The notes under the pieces are model-generated. The model did not search any database and was not told the origin of the DNA. It was given only the letters and a program-made list of their open reading frames with translations. A program made the position numbers and the translations under genes. 13,132 nucleotides of DNA from Ignavibacteriales bacterium (GTDB lineage Bacteria; Bacteroidota; Ignavibacteria; Ignavibacteriales; Ignavibacteriaceae), in contig JAGUXE010000278.1 in NCBI GenBank assembly GCA_020061995.1, positions 1 to 13,132 on the forward strand. Direction: 5' to 3'. The stretch's first letter is position 1. Every line of letters starts with the position of its first letter. Shown here piece after piece: positions 7,533-13,132 of the stretch.

Positions 7533-8876
7533 TCAATAGATTTTTTTCATTATGGCATTTTTATAATAATGCAGAAGAATTTCATCAAACCGATAACCCA
7601 TTGCAGCCATTACTGCTGCCCCTATCTGACATAAACCTGCACCATGTCCCCAGCCTGCGCCATGTAAAATAAATCCCGCAGGAACTTCGTCAACAATGGG
7701 CTCTTTCTTTTCAAAAATTATTGCTGAGCTGTAGAGATGAGTTTTTGACAATGCTCTTCTAATTTCTAATTCTTTACCGATTGTCACAGTTTTTTTTGTG
7801 CCGACAATTTTCAGTTTGATTAATCTTGCAGATGCTCCTCTTTCAACTGGGATAAAATCAATAATTTCGCCAAAGTCAATTCCTAATTTCTCTCTAAGTA
7901 AGTTAGAAACTTCCTCTTGAGTATAATGAACATTCCATCTATAAAAATCTGTCGTCTCTTGATCATAATCTAAAAGTATTTGGGATAAAATTATTTTATC
8001 GGTTGTATTACAAAATGATGGGGGATTTCCCTTAATCCATTTTTCAGCATTTTTTTCTTTTGTGAAATCGAAATTGTAATTATCAGGTTCATATTTGTAA
8101 TCAATAACAGGAATTAAATATGGATAATGAACCGGTTCCCAAAGATTTTCAAAATACTCTGAAATACCCCCACATGATTTCGAGAAACGTGTGTCACAAA
8201 TGGTATCATCAAACATCAAAACTAATCCACTCGTTTCCTGAACGGCTTGTTTTGAAATTTCCGTAAATATTTTTGTAATTCCTTGATAACGCTGACAATG
8301 ATCATCAGCGCAGACATCAAAAAGAGTATGATCTTCACGATCATACCATCTGACAATTTCACTTTCAGTAACAGTCTGTGGATGTTCTTCTTTTTCAGTT
8401 GATTGCAGAATTTTTGCTTTTTCAATTTGTGCAAAGGTCCAACTTCTTGAAATTACTGCATGTGCTTTTAATAAATCAAGGGTCGATTTTGAACTCATCT
8501 CTGATGAAATTACACTCATTAAATATTCTTCGGCAAGAATAAGATTGATTGCGGTAATTTTTGTACCATCAACTACTAGTTGAAGTGACCCTTTGAAACT
8601 CTGTTTTTCCAATCTTTCCCAATGAAATTTCACACCAATCATAACATCTCTAAGGGTAAAGAATTCAGTTTCAGGCTCATTTGGTTGTATTGTAACAGAT
8701 TGATCAAAACTGACTTTTTTACCGCTGCCGCTGATTACAATTTTGTTATCTTTTAGTTCGGCTGAAAAAACGCCGCTGAATAAATCAGTATGACCGCTAA
8801 GAATGAAATCACCATTTAATTCAAATTTTATTTTGGGTGCTGATAGAATTCCGACACGTAGAATTGGCTCTTGCAT
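7533..8876 (-). CDS. SpoIID/LytB-domain protein (putative glycan lytic transglycosylase-like)
   Basis: The SpoIID fold cleaves glycan strands in Bacillus and Clostridium sporulation, and LytB enhances an amidase. Here the 447-residue protein carries the core: VISSEMSSKSTLDLLKAHAV with Glu126 at the position of the catalytic acid, then ISRSWTFAQ, FSKSCGGISEYFENLWE at 231-247, and the C-terminal signature GAGWGHGAGLCQIGAAVMAA at 406-425 with EILLHYY near 432. His183, Cys189, His193 and Cys194 (H-x5-C-x3-HC) resemble the zinc site I recall from C. difficile SpoIID. The Ser/Met usual before the final Gln-x-Gly-Ala is Cys416. The N-terminal 100 residues are an extra beta-rich domain. No signal peptide is visible, which is odd for a cell-wall enzyme. 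The ATG at 8876 has only GAG about nine bases upstream. First gene of a likely three-gene operon. Confidence 0.88.
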   Translation of the reverse strand: MQEPILRVGILSAPKIKFELNGDFILSGHTDLFSGVFSAELKDNKIVISGSGKKVSFDQSVTIQPNEPETEFFTLRDVMIGVKFHWERLEKQSFKGSLQLVVDGTKITAINLILAEEYLMSVISSEMSSKSTLDLLKAHAVISRSWTFAQIEKAKILQSTEKEEHPQTVTESEIVRWYDREDHTLFDVCADDHCQRYQGITKIFTEISKQAVQETSGLVLMFDDTICDTRFSKSCGGISEYFENLWEPVHYPYLIPVIDYKYEPDNYNFDFTKEKNAEKWIKGNPPSFCNTTDKIILSQILLDYDQETTDFYRWNVHYTQEEVSNLLREKLGIDFGEIIDFIPVERGASARLIKLKIVGTKKTVTIGKELEIRRALSKTHLYSSAIIFEKKEPIVDEVPAGFILHGAGWGHGAGLCQIGAAVMAAMGYRFDEILLHYYKNAIMKKIY

Positions 8877-9018
8877 GTATGTCTCGATATTTTGATTTGT
8901 ATTATACTACTATTTAAATTTATATATCTAAAGTTACGAAACCGAACTGAAATCTTCATGGTTTATTAAGTTGAATCTTTTTAATTTGTGTCGCCTGCAA
9001 ATTTATATATTTTTTTTT

Positions 9019-9024
9019 GAGGAG
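9019..9024 (+). promoter_or_regulatory. Ribosome binding site of the arginase gene
   Basis: GAGGAG lies directly before the ATG with only two intervening bases (TA), shorter than usual spacing. No other in-frame start fits the conserved N-terminus, so the start stands. Confidence 0.6.
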
Positions 9025-9026
9025 TA

Positions 9027-9950
9027 ATGAAAATAGTTCAGTCTAAAACAGTAGAAATAGTTGGCTTCCCTGTTGATTTAGGTTCAGGCCGTCGAGGTGT
9101 TGATATGGGACCATCAGCAATACGAATTGCTCATCTGAGTGATAAGCTGAAAGGATTGGGCTATAAAGTTATTGACCATGGTGATATTTCAATTCAGATA
9201 ATTGAAAAACAAAAGGTGGGCAACCCTAAGCTTCGATATTTAAAAGAAATACTAAAAACGAATGAATTACTTGCAAAAAAAGTTACGAAAATATTAGACA
9301 ATAATAATTTCCCGCTGGTAATAGGGGGTGATCATTCTATGGCAATAGGTACAATCTCGGGAATAGCAAACCATTGTCGTATGAATAAGTTAAGACTCGG
9401 AGTAATATGGATTGACGCTCACGCAGATATGAATACTCCGGAAACTACACCATCAGGAAATATTCATGGAATGCCTCTTGCAGCTTCTCTCGGAATAGGA
9501 GACTCAAGGTTAACTGAATTTTTAGGGTTTTCCCCTAAGCTAAAACCTGAAAACACTGTTATAATTGGGGCACGAAGTATTGATCAACTTGAAAGGAAGA
9601 ATATTAAGAATCTTAATCTGCAGGTTTACACAATGACAGATGTTGACAAAATCGGAATTCACAGAATAATATCGCGAGTGTTGAAACAATTCAAGTCAAC
9701 CGTGGATCATATTCATGTAAGTTTTGATGTTGATAGTGTAGAGCCCGCTATTGCCCCCGGCGTCGGAACTCCCGTCCCCGGAGGACTGAGTTACAGGGAG
9801 GCACATCTTCTTATGGAAACTATTGCTGATTGCGGCTGTATGTCATCACTTGAAATTACTGAAGTAAATCCAATTCTTGATACGAAAAATTCAACTGCCG
9901 AATTTACGGTTGATTTAGTAGCCTCAAGTATGGGACAAAGAATTTTATAA
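9027..9950 (+). CDS. rocF: Arginase
   Basis: It hydrolyses arginine to ornithine and urea in the cytoplasm using a two-manganese centre, for arginine catabolism or ornithine and polyamine supply. At 307 residues it has the standard length. All manganese ligands are visible: His103 in GGDHS, Asp130, His132 and Asp134 in WIDAHADMN, and Asp234 and Asp236 in SFDVDSVEP. His147 in NIHGMPLA and Glu279 in EITEVNP correspond to the catalytic histidine and guanidinium-binding glutamate of animal arginase. The N-terminal VEIVGFPVDLGSGRRGVDMG and the long GVGTPVPGGLSYREAH loop favour arginase over agmatinase or formimidoylglutamase. It diverges from the SpoIID-like gene with a 150-base gap and is followed 19 bases later by a small membrane protein gene. 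No urease or ornithine aminotransferase gene lies in the window. Confidence 0.95.
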   Translation: MKIVQSKTVEIVGFPVDLGSGRRGVDMGPSAIRIAHLSDKLKGLGYKVIDHGDISIQIIEKQKVGNPKLRYLKEILKTNELLAKKVTKILDNNNFPLVIGGDHSMAIGTISGIANHCRMNKLRLGVIWIDAHADMNTPETTPSGNIHGMPLAASLGIGDSRLTEFLGFSPKLKPENTVIIGARSIDQLERKNIKNLNLQVYTMTDVDKIGIHRIISRVLKQFKSTVDHIHVSFDVDSVEPAIAPGVGTPVPGGLSYREAHLLMETIADCGCMSSLEITEVNPILDTKNSTAEFTVDLVASSMGQRIL

Positions 9951-9969
9951 ATCAATTTTATAATCAATA

Positions 9970-10482
9970 ATGAATTTAACTAAAAACTTTTTTCCCTACT
10001 TATTGCTATTTCTTATACTTCCGATAGTTTTAAAATTATTCGGATTTATAAGTTTAAGTTATTCAATTATTTTTTCTTTTGTTTTTTTGTTAGGCGGAAT
10101 TGGAATCGTATTTCTATCTTTTAATTCCGAAAAAAGATTAGTCTTATTTTTAGGGACTCAACTTTTTTTCTCCGGTATGTTCATCTCACTTACCGAAAAA
10201 TTCTTATTCAGTAATCTATCTGCTCTTTATGTCCCGGCTTTTTTGCTTTCGATGGGATTCGGATTTTTATTCTTGTTTTGGAATGAACTTTCAAAGAAGC
10301 TGTTTCTGTTAATTGGCGTCGTTCTTGTTGTCTCAGCACTATTTATGTCTCGGCAAAATGATAAAATCACAATAATCTCTATTTATGATTCTTTTATTAA
10401 AATTGCTGAAGAATTTTGGTTGTTAATTTTACTGGCGGGTTTAGCTTTTACAATTTATCTAATTGATAAACGGAAAAACTAA
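9970..10482 (+). CDS. Small polytopic membrane protein, unknown function
   Basis: I do not recognise a family. The 170-residue protein is almost wholly hydrophobic, with about six membrane segments: near 8-25, 29-50, 56-73, 85-104, 110-126 and 149-164. The loops are short and the C-terminus is basic (DKRKN). Charged residues inside membranes are scarce, and no transporter or enzyme motif is seen. The ATG at 9970 is the first in frame and has no clear Shine-Dalgarno, which fits coupling with arginase 19 bases upstream on the same strand. Co-transcription with arginase hints at a linked role such as metabolite export, but the proximity is the only evidence. It converges with the anti-sigma gene 16 bases away, with no terminator between. 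Confidence 0.65.
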   Translation: MNLTKNFFPYLLLFLILPIVLKLFGFISLSYSIIFSFVFLLGGIGIVFLSFNSEKRLVLFLGTQLFFSGMFISLTEKFLFSNLSALYVPAFLLSMGFGFLFLFWNELSKKLFLLIGVVLVVSALFMSRQNDKITIISIYDSFIKIAEEFWLLILLAGLAFTIYLIDKRKN

Positions 10483-10498
10483 ACCCCAAACCAGAAAA

Positions 10499-11980
10499 TT
10501 AATTTTTATAAATACAGGTAAGTATGGCAGGAGAAGTTGGGTTTTGTGATCCGGAAATAGGTTCAACTGTAATGAAAAATGTTGCTTCTTTCAAACTAAA
10601 AATATCCGGAAAATTTTGAACAGGATAAAATTCTTTTGCACCATCATATTTTATTGTCCCCAATGAAGTCACACTTCTGTAAACACTAACCCATAAATGA
10701 TAAGTCTGTTCAGAATCAAGAACTTCCAGTTTAGAAATTTTGATTAATCCATTTTCAGTTTTTGGATTATAGAAAAGTCTAGCAAAACTATTAGAATTGT
10801 TATCATTACTTGAAAGGGTAAGAGTATGAGTTGTTTTTGCATCAATCAATTCCAACAAAGGCTTATAGTCCAATGATGTTTGATTAGCAATAATAAGCTT
10901 CTCAAACTGTTCTGCGTTTGAATTGCCGACTGCTTTAATTTCTTCATTCAAGAAATAATAGACTGCTCCAATACCTGCACCTAAAAGTAGAATAAAGAAA
11001 ATGAATAAGGCAGGGGAAACTGATTTGGTCTGCTCATACACAATCTTCTCTACAATTTTTTCTTCAATTATTTTTTCAGGAACGGCAGCTAAAGAAGGAT
11101 TGATTGGTTGAAAACGTGAATTACTGAATTGTTCTTGCTGCGGTGCTTTATAATTTGAAGTATAATTATTTTCTGTCGAATAAGAATCCGTCGTATAAGC
11201 TGATGAATAGCTATCTTCCTTGCTCTCAAATTTTTGTTCAAATGAGGGAATCTCTGATTCTGAAGTAGCATCAAAATCCGCCTTATCATCAGACGTGTAT
11301 GATTGATAAGGTTCTATATTTTCAGATTCTGACTTGGGAAAAGAAAACTTATTCTGTTCTTCTTCATATTTCTCGCGTTCTGGAATATCCTGTTTTTCCC
11401 GCGATGAAACCTGTGTCTCTTGCTTAGGCCTATTTAACTCGGGTGATCTTCTGGAAAAAGGTGTTACAGGTTTGAAAGTTGTCTCTTCTTTTTCAATTTC
11501 CTCAATTTCTTCCATGACTTCAGGTTCAGAAGGAATATCGGGTTCGGGTTCCGGTATGTATGGTTCAAAATCTACGGTTTCTTCTTCCGGTTCTTGTTGC
11601 GTAGATTCAAGAAATTCAGATCTTATTCTATCTTCATCAACCTGCCCTGAGAATGGATCTTTCTTCTCAAAAACTTCCTCTTCTGCAGGAGCTTCTGATT
11701 CTGGAGGAGATACTATTTTTGTAGTACGTTCAGGTCTTTTTTGTTCTTTCAATCTGTAAAGTTTTCTTGCTACTTTATCTTTAACCGATTGATCCGGTAT
11801 TTCGATTTCTAGAAATGATGGCAACAATGAAGCAAGGTTTTGATATTCTCCCAATTCCTGATAAGGATATTCTTCACCCCCTCTTAAATGATTTAGTACT
11901 TTAAGAAAGTCTTCATTATCAAGACAACCGAGTGCAAAAGCATGCAAATGAACTGCTAAATCTTTCTTTTTATCACTCAT
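10499..11980 (-). CDS. RskA-like transmembrane anti-sigma factor with long acidic linker
   Basis: It is predicted to hold the adjacent ECF sigma factor at the inner membrane until an envelope signal releases it. Of 493 residues, 1-75 form the anti-sigma domain (LAVHLHAFALGCLDNEDFLK, then HLRGG), lacking a full zinc-type HxxxCxxC motif. Residues about 80-320 are a low-complexity, Glu/Pro/Ser-rich linker with EPEPD runs, then Ser/Tyr-rich stretches and an EKIIEEKIVEKIV pattern just before the membrane. One membrane helix lies at 323-344 (PALFIFFILLLGAGIGAVYY). The C-terminal 120 residues match the RskA extracytoplasmic domain: YHLWVSV, then FFITVEPISGSQNPTSPAIL. The orientation is therefore N-in/C-out. 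The ATG is one base after the sigma factor stop, with AAGGGAG nine bases upstream inside the sigma gene, so translation is probably coupled. The linker is much longer than in classic RskA proteins. Confidence 0.88.
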   Translation of the reverse strand: MSDKKKDLAVHLHAFALGCLDNEDFLKVLNHLRGGEEYPYQELGEYQNLASLLPSFLEIEIPDQSVKDKVARKLYRLKEQKRPERTTKIVSPPESEAPAEEEVFEKKDPFSGQVDEDRIRSEFLESTQQEPEEETVDFEPYIPEPEPDIPSEPEVMEEIEEIEKEETTFKPVTPFSRRSPELNRPKQETQVSSREKQDIPEREKYEEEQNKFSFPKSESENIEPYQSYTSDDKADFDATSESEIPSFEQKFESKEDSYSSAYTTDSYSTENNYTSNYKAPQQEQFSNSRFQPINPSLAAVPEKIIEEKIVEKIVYEQTKSVSPALFIFFILLLGAGIGAVYYFLNEEIKAVGNSNAEQFEKLIIANQTSLDYKPLLELIDAKTTHTLTLSSNDNNSNSFARLFYNPKTENGLIKISKLEVLDSEQTYHLWVSVYRSVTSLGTIKYDGAKEFYPVQNFPDIFSLKEATFFITVEPISGSQNPTSPAILTCIYKN

Positions 11981-11981
11981 C

Positions 11982-12569
11982 TTATTCTTCTCCCTTCAAC
12001 AAGTTATCCCGTAGATTGGTCAGAGCGATTTGTACTTTAGAACGAACTGTAGGAAGTGGTATTTTGAGTTTTTGTGCAATTTCCGTTTCTGAATAACCTT
12101 CATAATAAGCAAGATAGAGGACATACTGTTGAGCATCCGTTAAATCTCGCAAGGCTGCTTCAATATTGCCTTTAATACTCATTGCTGTTTTTAAATCAAG
12201 ATCATCAATAACTGTTGACATTCTTGGTATAATGAAGGAGTTTTCATATTCATCATCATAAGGAGTTTGAGCCAAAATATCATAACGCCTTCTTCGAGCA
12301 ATATCCACAGCTTTATTTCGTGCGAGAGTAACAAGCCAATAATAAGCATTACCGGTTTTCACATCGTAATAACCGATTTTTCTCCATATAATCACAAACA
12401 CATCCATAAGAACTTCTTCGGCAGTTTTCACATCTCCAACAATTTTTTTTATAACCGTGTACAGAATTGGAGAATATCGATTATAAAGGCTCTCCAAAGC
12501 CCTTGAATCGCTATTCGCTACGCGATGCATTAATTCAGCATCAGTAGTTGAAGAAACATTAGTTGTCAA
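11982..12569 (-). CDS. ECF-family RNA polymerase sigma factor (SigK-like)
   Basis: It directs RNA polymerase to its own promoter set, under control of the RskA-like protein encoded next. The 195-residue protein has region 2 at about 24-98 (ESLYNRYSPILYTVIKKIVG, EEVLMDVFVIIWRK, YYWLVTLARNKAVDIARRRR). Region 4 lies at 134-192 (LRDLTDAQQYVLYLAYYEGY) with a helix-turn-helix in SETEIAQKLKIPLPTVRSKV. No region 3 is present, as expected for ECF factors. The start is TTG at 12569: GGAG sits six bases upstream, a TGA stop lies in frame at 12585-12587, and the next Met is residue 14. The resulting N-terminus matches normal ECF length. A promoter candidate lies about 30 bases upstream, consistent with the pair being transcribed as a two-gene operon that could be autoregulated. 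Confidence 0.93.
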   Translation of the reverse strand: MTTNVSSTTDAELMHRVANSDSRALESLYNRYSPILYTVIKKIVGDVKTAEEVLMDVFVIIWRKIGYYDVKTGNAYYWLVTLARNKAVDIARRRRYDILAQTPYDDEYENSFIIPRMSTVIDDLDLKTAMSIKGNIEAALRDLTDAQQYVLYLAYYEGYSETEIAQKLKIPLPTVRSKVQIALTNLRDNLLKGEE

Positions 12570-12575
12570 TTTAAT

Positions 12576-12579
12576 CTCC
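12576..12579 (-). promoter_or_regulatory. Shine-Dalgarno site that fixes the sigma factor TTG start
   Basis: GGAG on the minus strand is six bases before TTG at 12569. No equally placed site exists before the next in-frame Met, so this site decides the start. Confidence 0.65.
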
Positions 12580-12598
12580 GTTATTCAATGAAGTAGCA

Positions 12599-12629
12599 CA
12601 AAACTAAAGCTAACTGATTAAAAAAGCAA
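12599..12629 (-). promoter_or_regulatory. Candidate Bacteroidetes-type promoter of the sigma/anti-sigma operon
   Basis: On the minus strand TTG (12629-12627) is followed by 20 bases and then TAGTTTTG (12606-12599), a full match to TAnnTTTG. Transcription would begin near 12594, giving a leader of about 25 bases that includes the GGAG site. The spacing equals that of the maeB candidate. If the pair is autoregulated, an additional ECF-type promoter would also be expected. I cannot identify one. Confidence 0.45.
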
Positions 12630-12652
12630 TCTTTATAGTTCGTATTTGTTAG

Positions 12653-12694
12653 AGAATGATTTTTAAACACATTCTTGAATCAAAAAAAGATTCA
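12653..12694. repeat. Two abutting inverted repeats
   Basis: AGAATG (12653-12658) pairs with CATTCT (12670-12675) around 11 bases. Immediately next, TGAATC (12676-12681) pairs with GATTCA (12689-12694) around seven A. They touch with no gap. They lie 32 bases past the rhodanese stop codon and 24 bases upstream of the sigma promoter candidate, so they may end the rhodanese transcript or bind a regulator. Each stem is only 6 bp and AT-rich. Confidence 0.3.
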
Positions 12695-12725
12695 CTTTTG
12701 AAAATTCTAACCGGCTCGAAATGGA

Positions 12726-13132
12726 CTAGCAACCACCCACTACTCGTTTTGATTCTTTTTTAACAATTGTAGTATTTTTACTTTTTTCGATTAAAACAGG
12801 AATTATGTCTTTAGCCTTATTTCTAAAACGGGCTGTATTTTCTTCCTGTCGAGTTGTAATTATTTGAGGTACTTTATAATTAATTATTTCCGCTTTGAAC
12901 TGATTTAGTCCTCCTTGTAAAATCCGAATATTATTATGTCCGAGTTCGGAAGCTATTATAGCTGCTTTTTTAGCTGTAATCTCATCATCTGCAAGAAACA
13001 CATTAATATTATTTTTGACATCAAGTAATCGACCGCCATCCTTTGTGAACAACTCATCGAAAGTCATATTAATTGATTGCGGAAGTTTAATCTGTTGAAA
13101 ATCTTTTGCGGATCTAAAATCCAAAATCTGAA
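12726..13132 (-). CDS. Rhodanese-like domain protein, C-terminal part, no active-site Cys in the usual loop
   Basis: The frame runs to the right edge of the window with no stop, so the 5' end is missing. The TTG at 13124 is inside a conserved strand and is not taken as a start. The visible part begins ILDFRSAKDFQQIKLPQSIN, which matches the rhodanese D-x-R strand and the loop leading to the Ala/Ile-Asn segment. It continues to IASELGHNNIRILQGGLNQF, the usual helix and Gly-Gly before the final Trp-like position. Between these, where a sulfur-carrying Cys would lie, the sequence is NVFLADDEITAKKA, without Cys. The only Cys is the last residue, in SKRVVGGC, after a basic tail of about 45 residues. 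This may be one domain of a multi-rhodanese protein. Its role is unknown: sulfur transfer using the tail Cys, or a non-catalytic binding domain. Confidence 0.65.
   Translation of the reverse strand, partial: QILDFRSAKDFQQIKLPQSINMTFDELFTKDGGRLLDVKNNINVFLADDEITAKKAAIIASELGHNNIRILQGGLNQFKAEIINYKVPQIITTRQEENTARFRNKAKDIIPVLIEKSKNTTIVKKESKRVVGGC

Noticed and set aside
8895..8912. TATAAT/TATTATA sequence in the arginase-SpoIID divergent gap
   Set aside because: A -10-like hexamer is expected by chance in such AT-rich DNA, and no matching -35 or TTG element is found at a proper distance on either strand.
11334..11759. A 141-residue Ser-rich open frame on the + strand
   Set aside because: It lies wholly opposite the acidic linker of the anti-sigma factor. 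Its Ser/Gly-rich content is the complement of Glu/Pro/Ser codons, and it has no ribosome site or family resemblance.
12726..13124. Taking TTG at 13124 as the start of a complete small rhodanese protein
   Set aside because: The frame stays open to the window edge, and the TTG encodes the Leu of the conserved ILDFR strand, so the gene continues outside.
1..13132. Mobile element, CRISPR array or defence system
   Set aside because: No transposase, integrase, regularly spaced repeats, nuclease-helicase pairs or toxin-antitoxin-like small gene pairs were seen on either strand.

Overview
The window is AT-rich, densely packed bacterial chromosome. It holds eleven protein genes plus one gene cut at each edge. 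I see no phage, transposase, integrase, CRISPR array, tRNA or rRNA. Gene content (a DUF4922/GDPGP1-like protein, a SpoIID/LytB protein in a non-sporulation setting, an MlaE permease, an ECF sigma factor with an RskA-like anti-sigma factor) and two promoter candidates of the form TTG-N20-TAnnTTTK suggest the Bacteroidota/Ignavibacteriota/Chlorobi group. My best guess is an Ignavibacteria-like organism, but I cannot prove this from the sequence alone.

Layout. Positions 1-449 (+) hold the 3' end of a HIT/GalT-like nucleotidyltransferase-family gene, followed by a perfect 12-bp hairpin at 461-492. Positions 631-2886 (-) encode a full-length NADP-type malic enzyme fused to a phosphotransacetylase-like domain. 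Upstream of it on the same strand lie a lone MlaE-type lipid-transport permease (3060-3830) and a cytoplasmic esterase (3935-4738). A divergent gene of unknown function (4878-5636, +) encodes a signal anchor, an extracytoplasmic domain and four C-terminal membrane helices.

The next block (8876 down to 5645, -) looks like a three-gene operon: SpoIID/LytB-like protein, GT4 glycosyltransferase, and inositol-monophosphatase/HisN-type phosphatase, with gaps of 29 and 5 bp. Arginase (9027-9950, +) diverges from it and is followed 19 bp later by a small polytopic membrane protein (9970-10482).

The last block (-) is an ECF sigma factor (12569-11982) followed after 1 bp by its RskA-like membrane anti-sigma factor (11980-10499). 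This is a complete envelope-signalling pair with a candidate promoter and Shine-Dalgarno site. Upstream, at the window edge, is the 3' end of a rhodanese-like gene that lacks the usual catalytic cysteine and ends in Gly-Gly-Cys.

No intergenic stretch exceeds 300 bases. The longest are 450-630 (hairpin and a short GC-rich patch), 2887-3059 (promoter candidate and a palindrome), 4739-4877 (divergent, one promoter-like octamer), 8877-9026 (divergent, AT-rich) and 12570-12725 (promoter plus tandem inverted repeats). Most genes are ordinary housekeeping or envelope functions. I do not see a clear new multi-gene system. The most unusual points are the SpoIID/GT4/phosphatase operon, the sigma/anti-sigma pair with a very long acidic linker, the cysteine-shifted rhodanese and two unrecognised membrane proteins.
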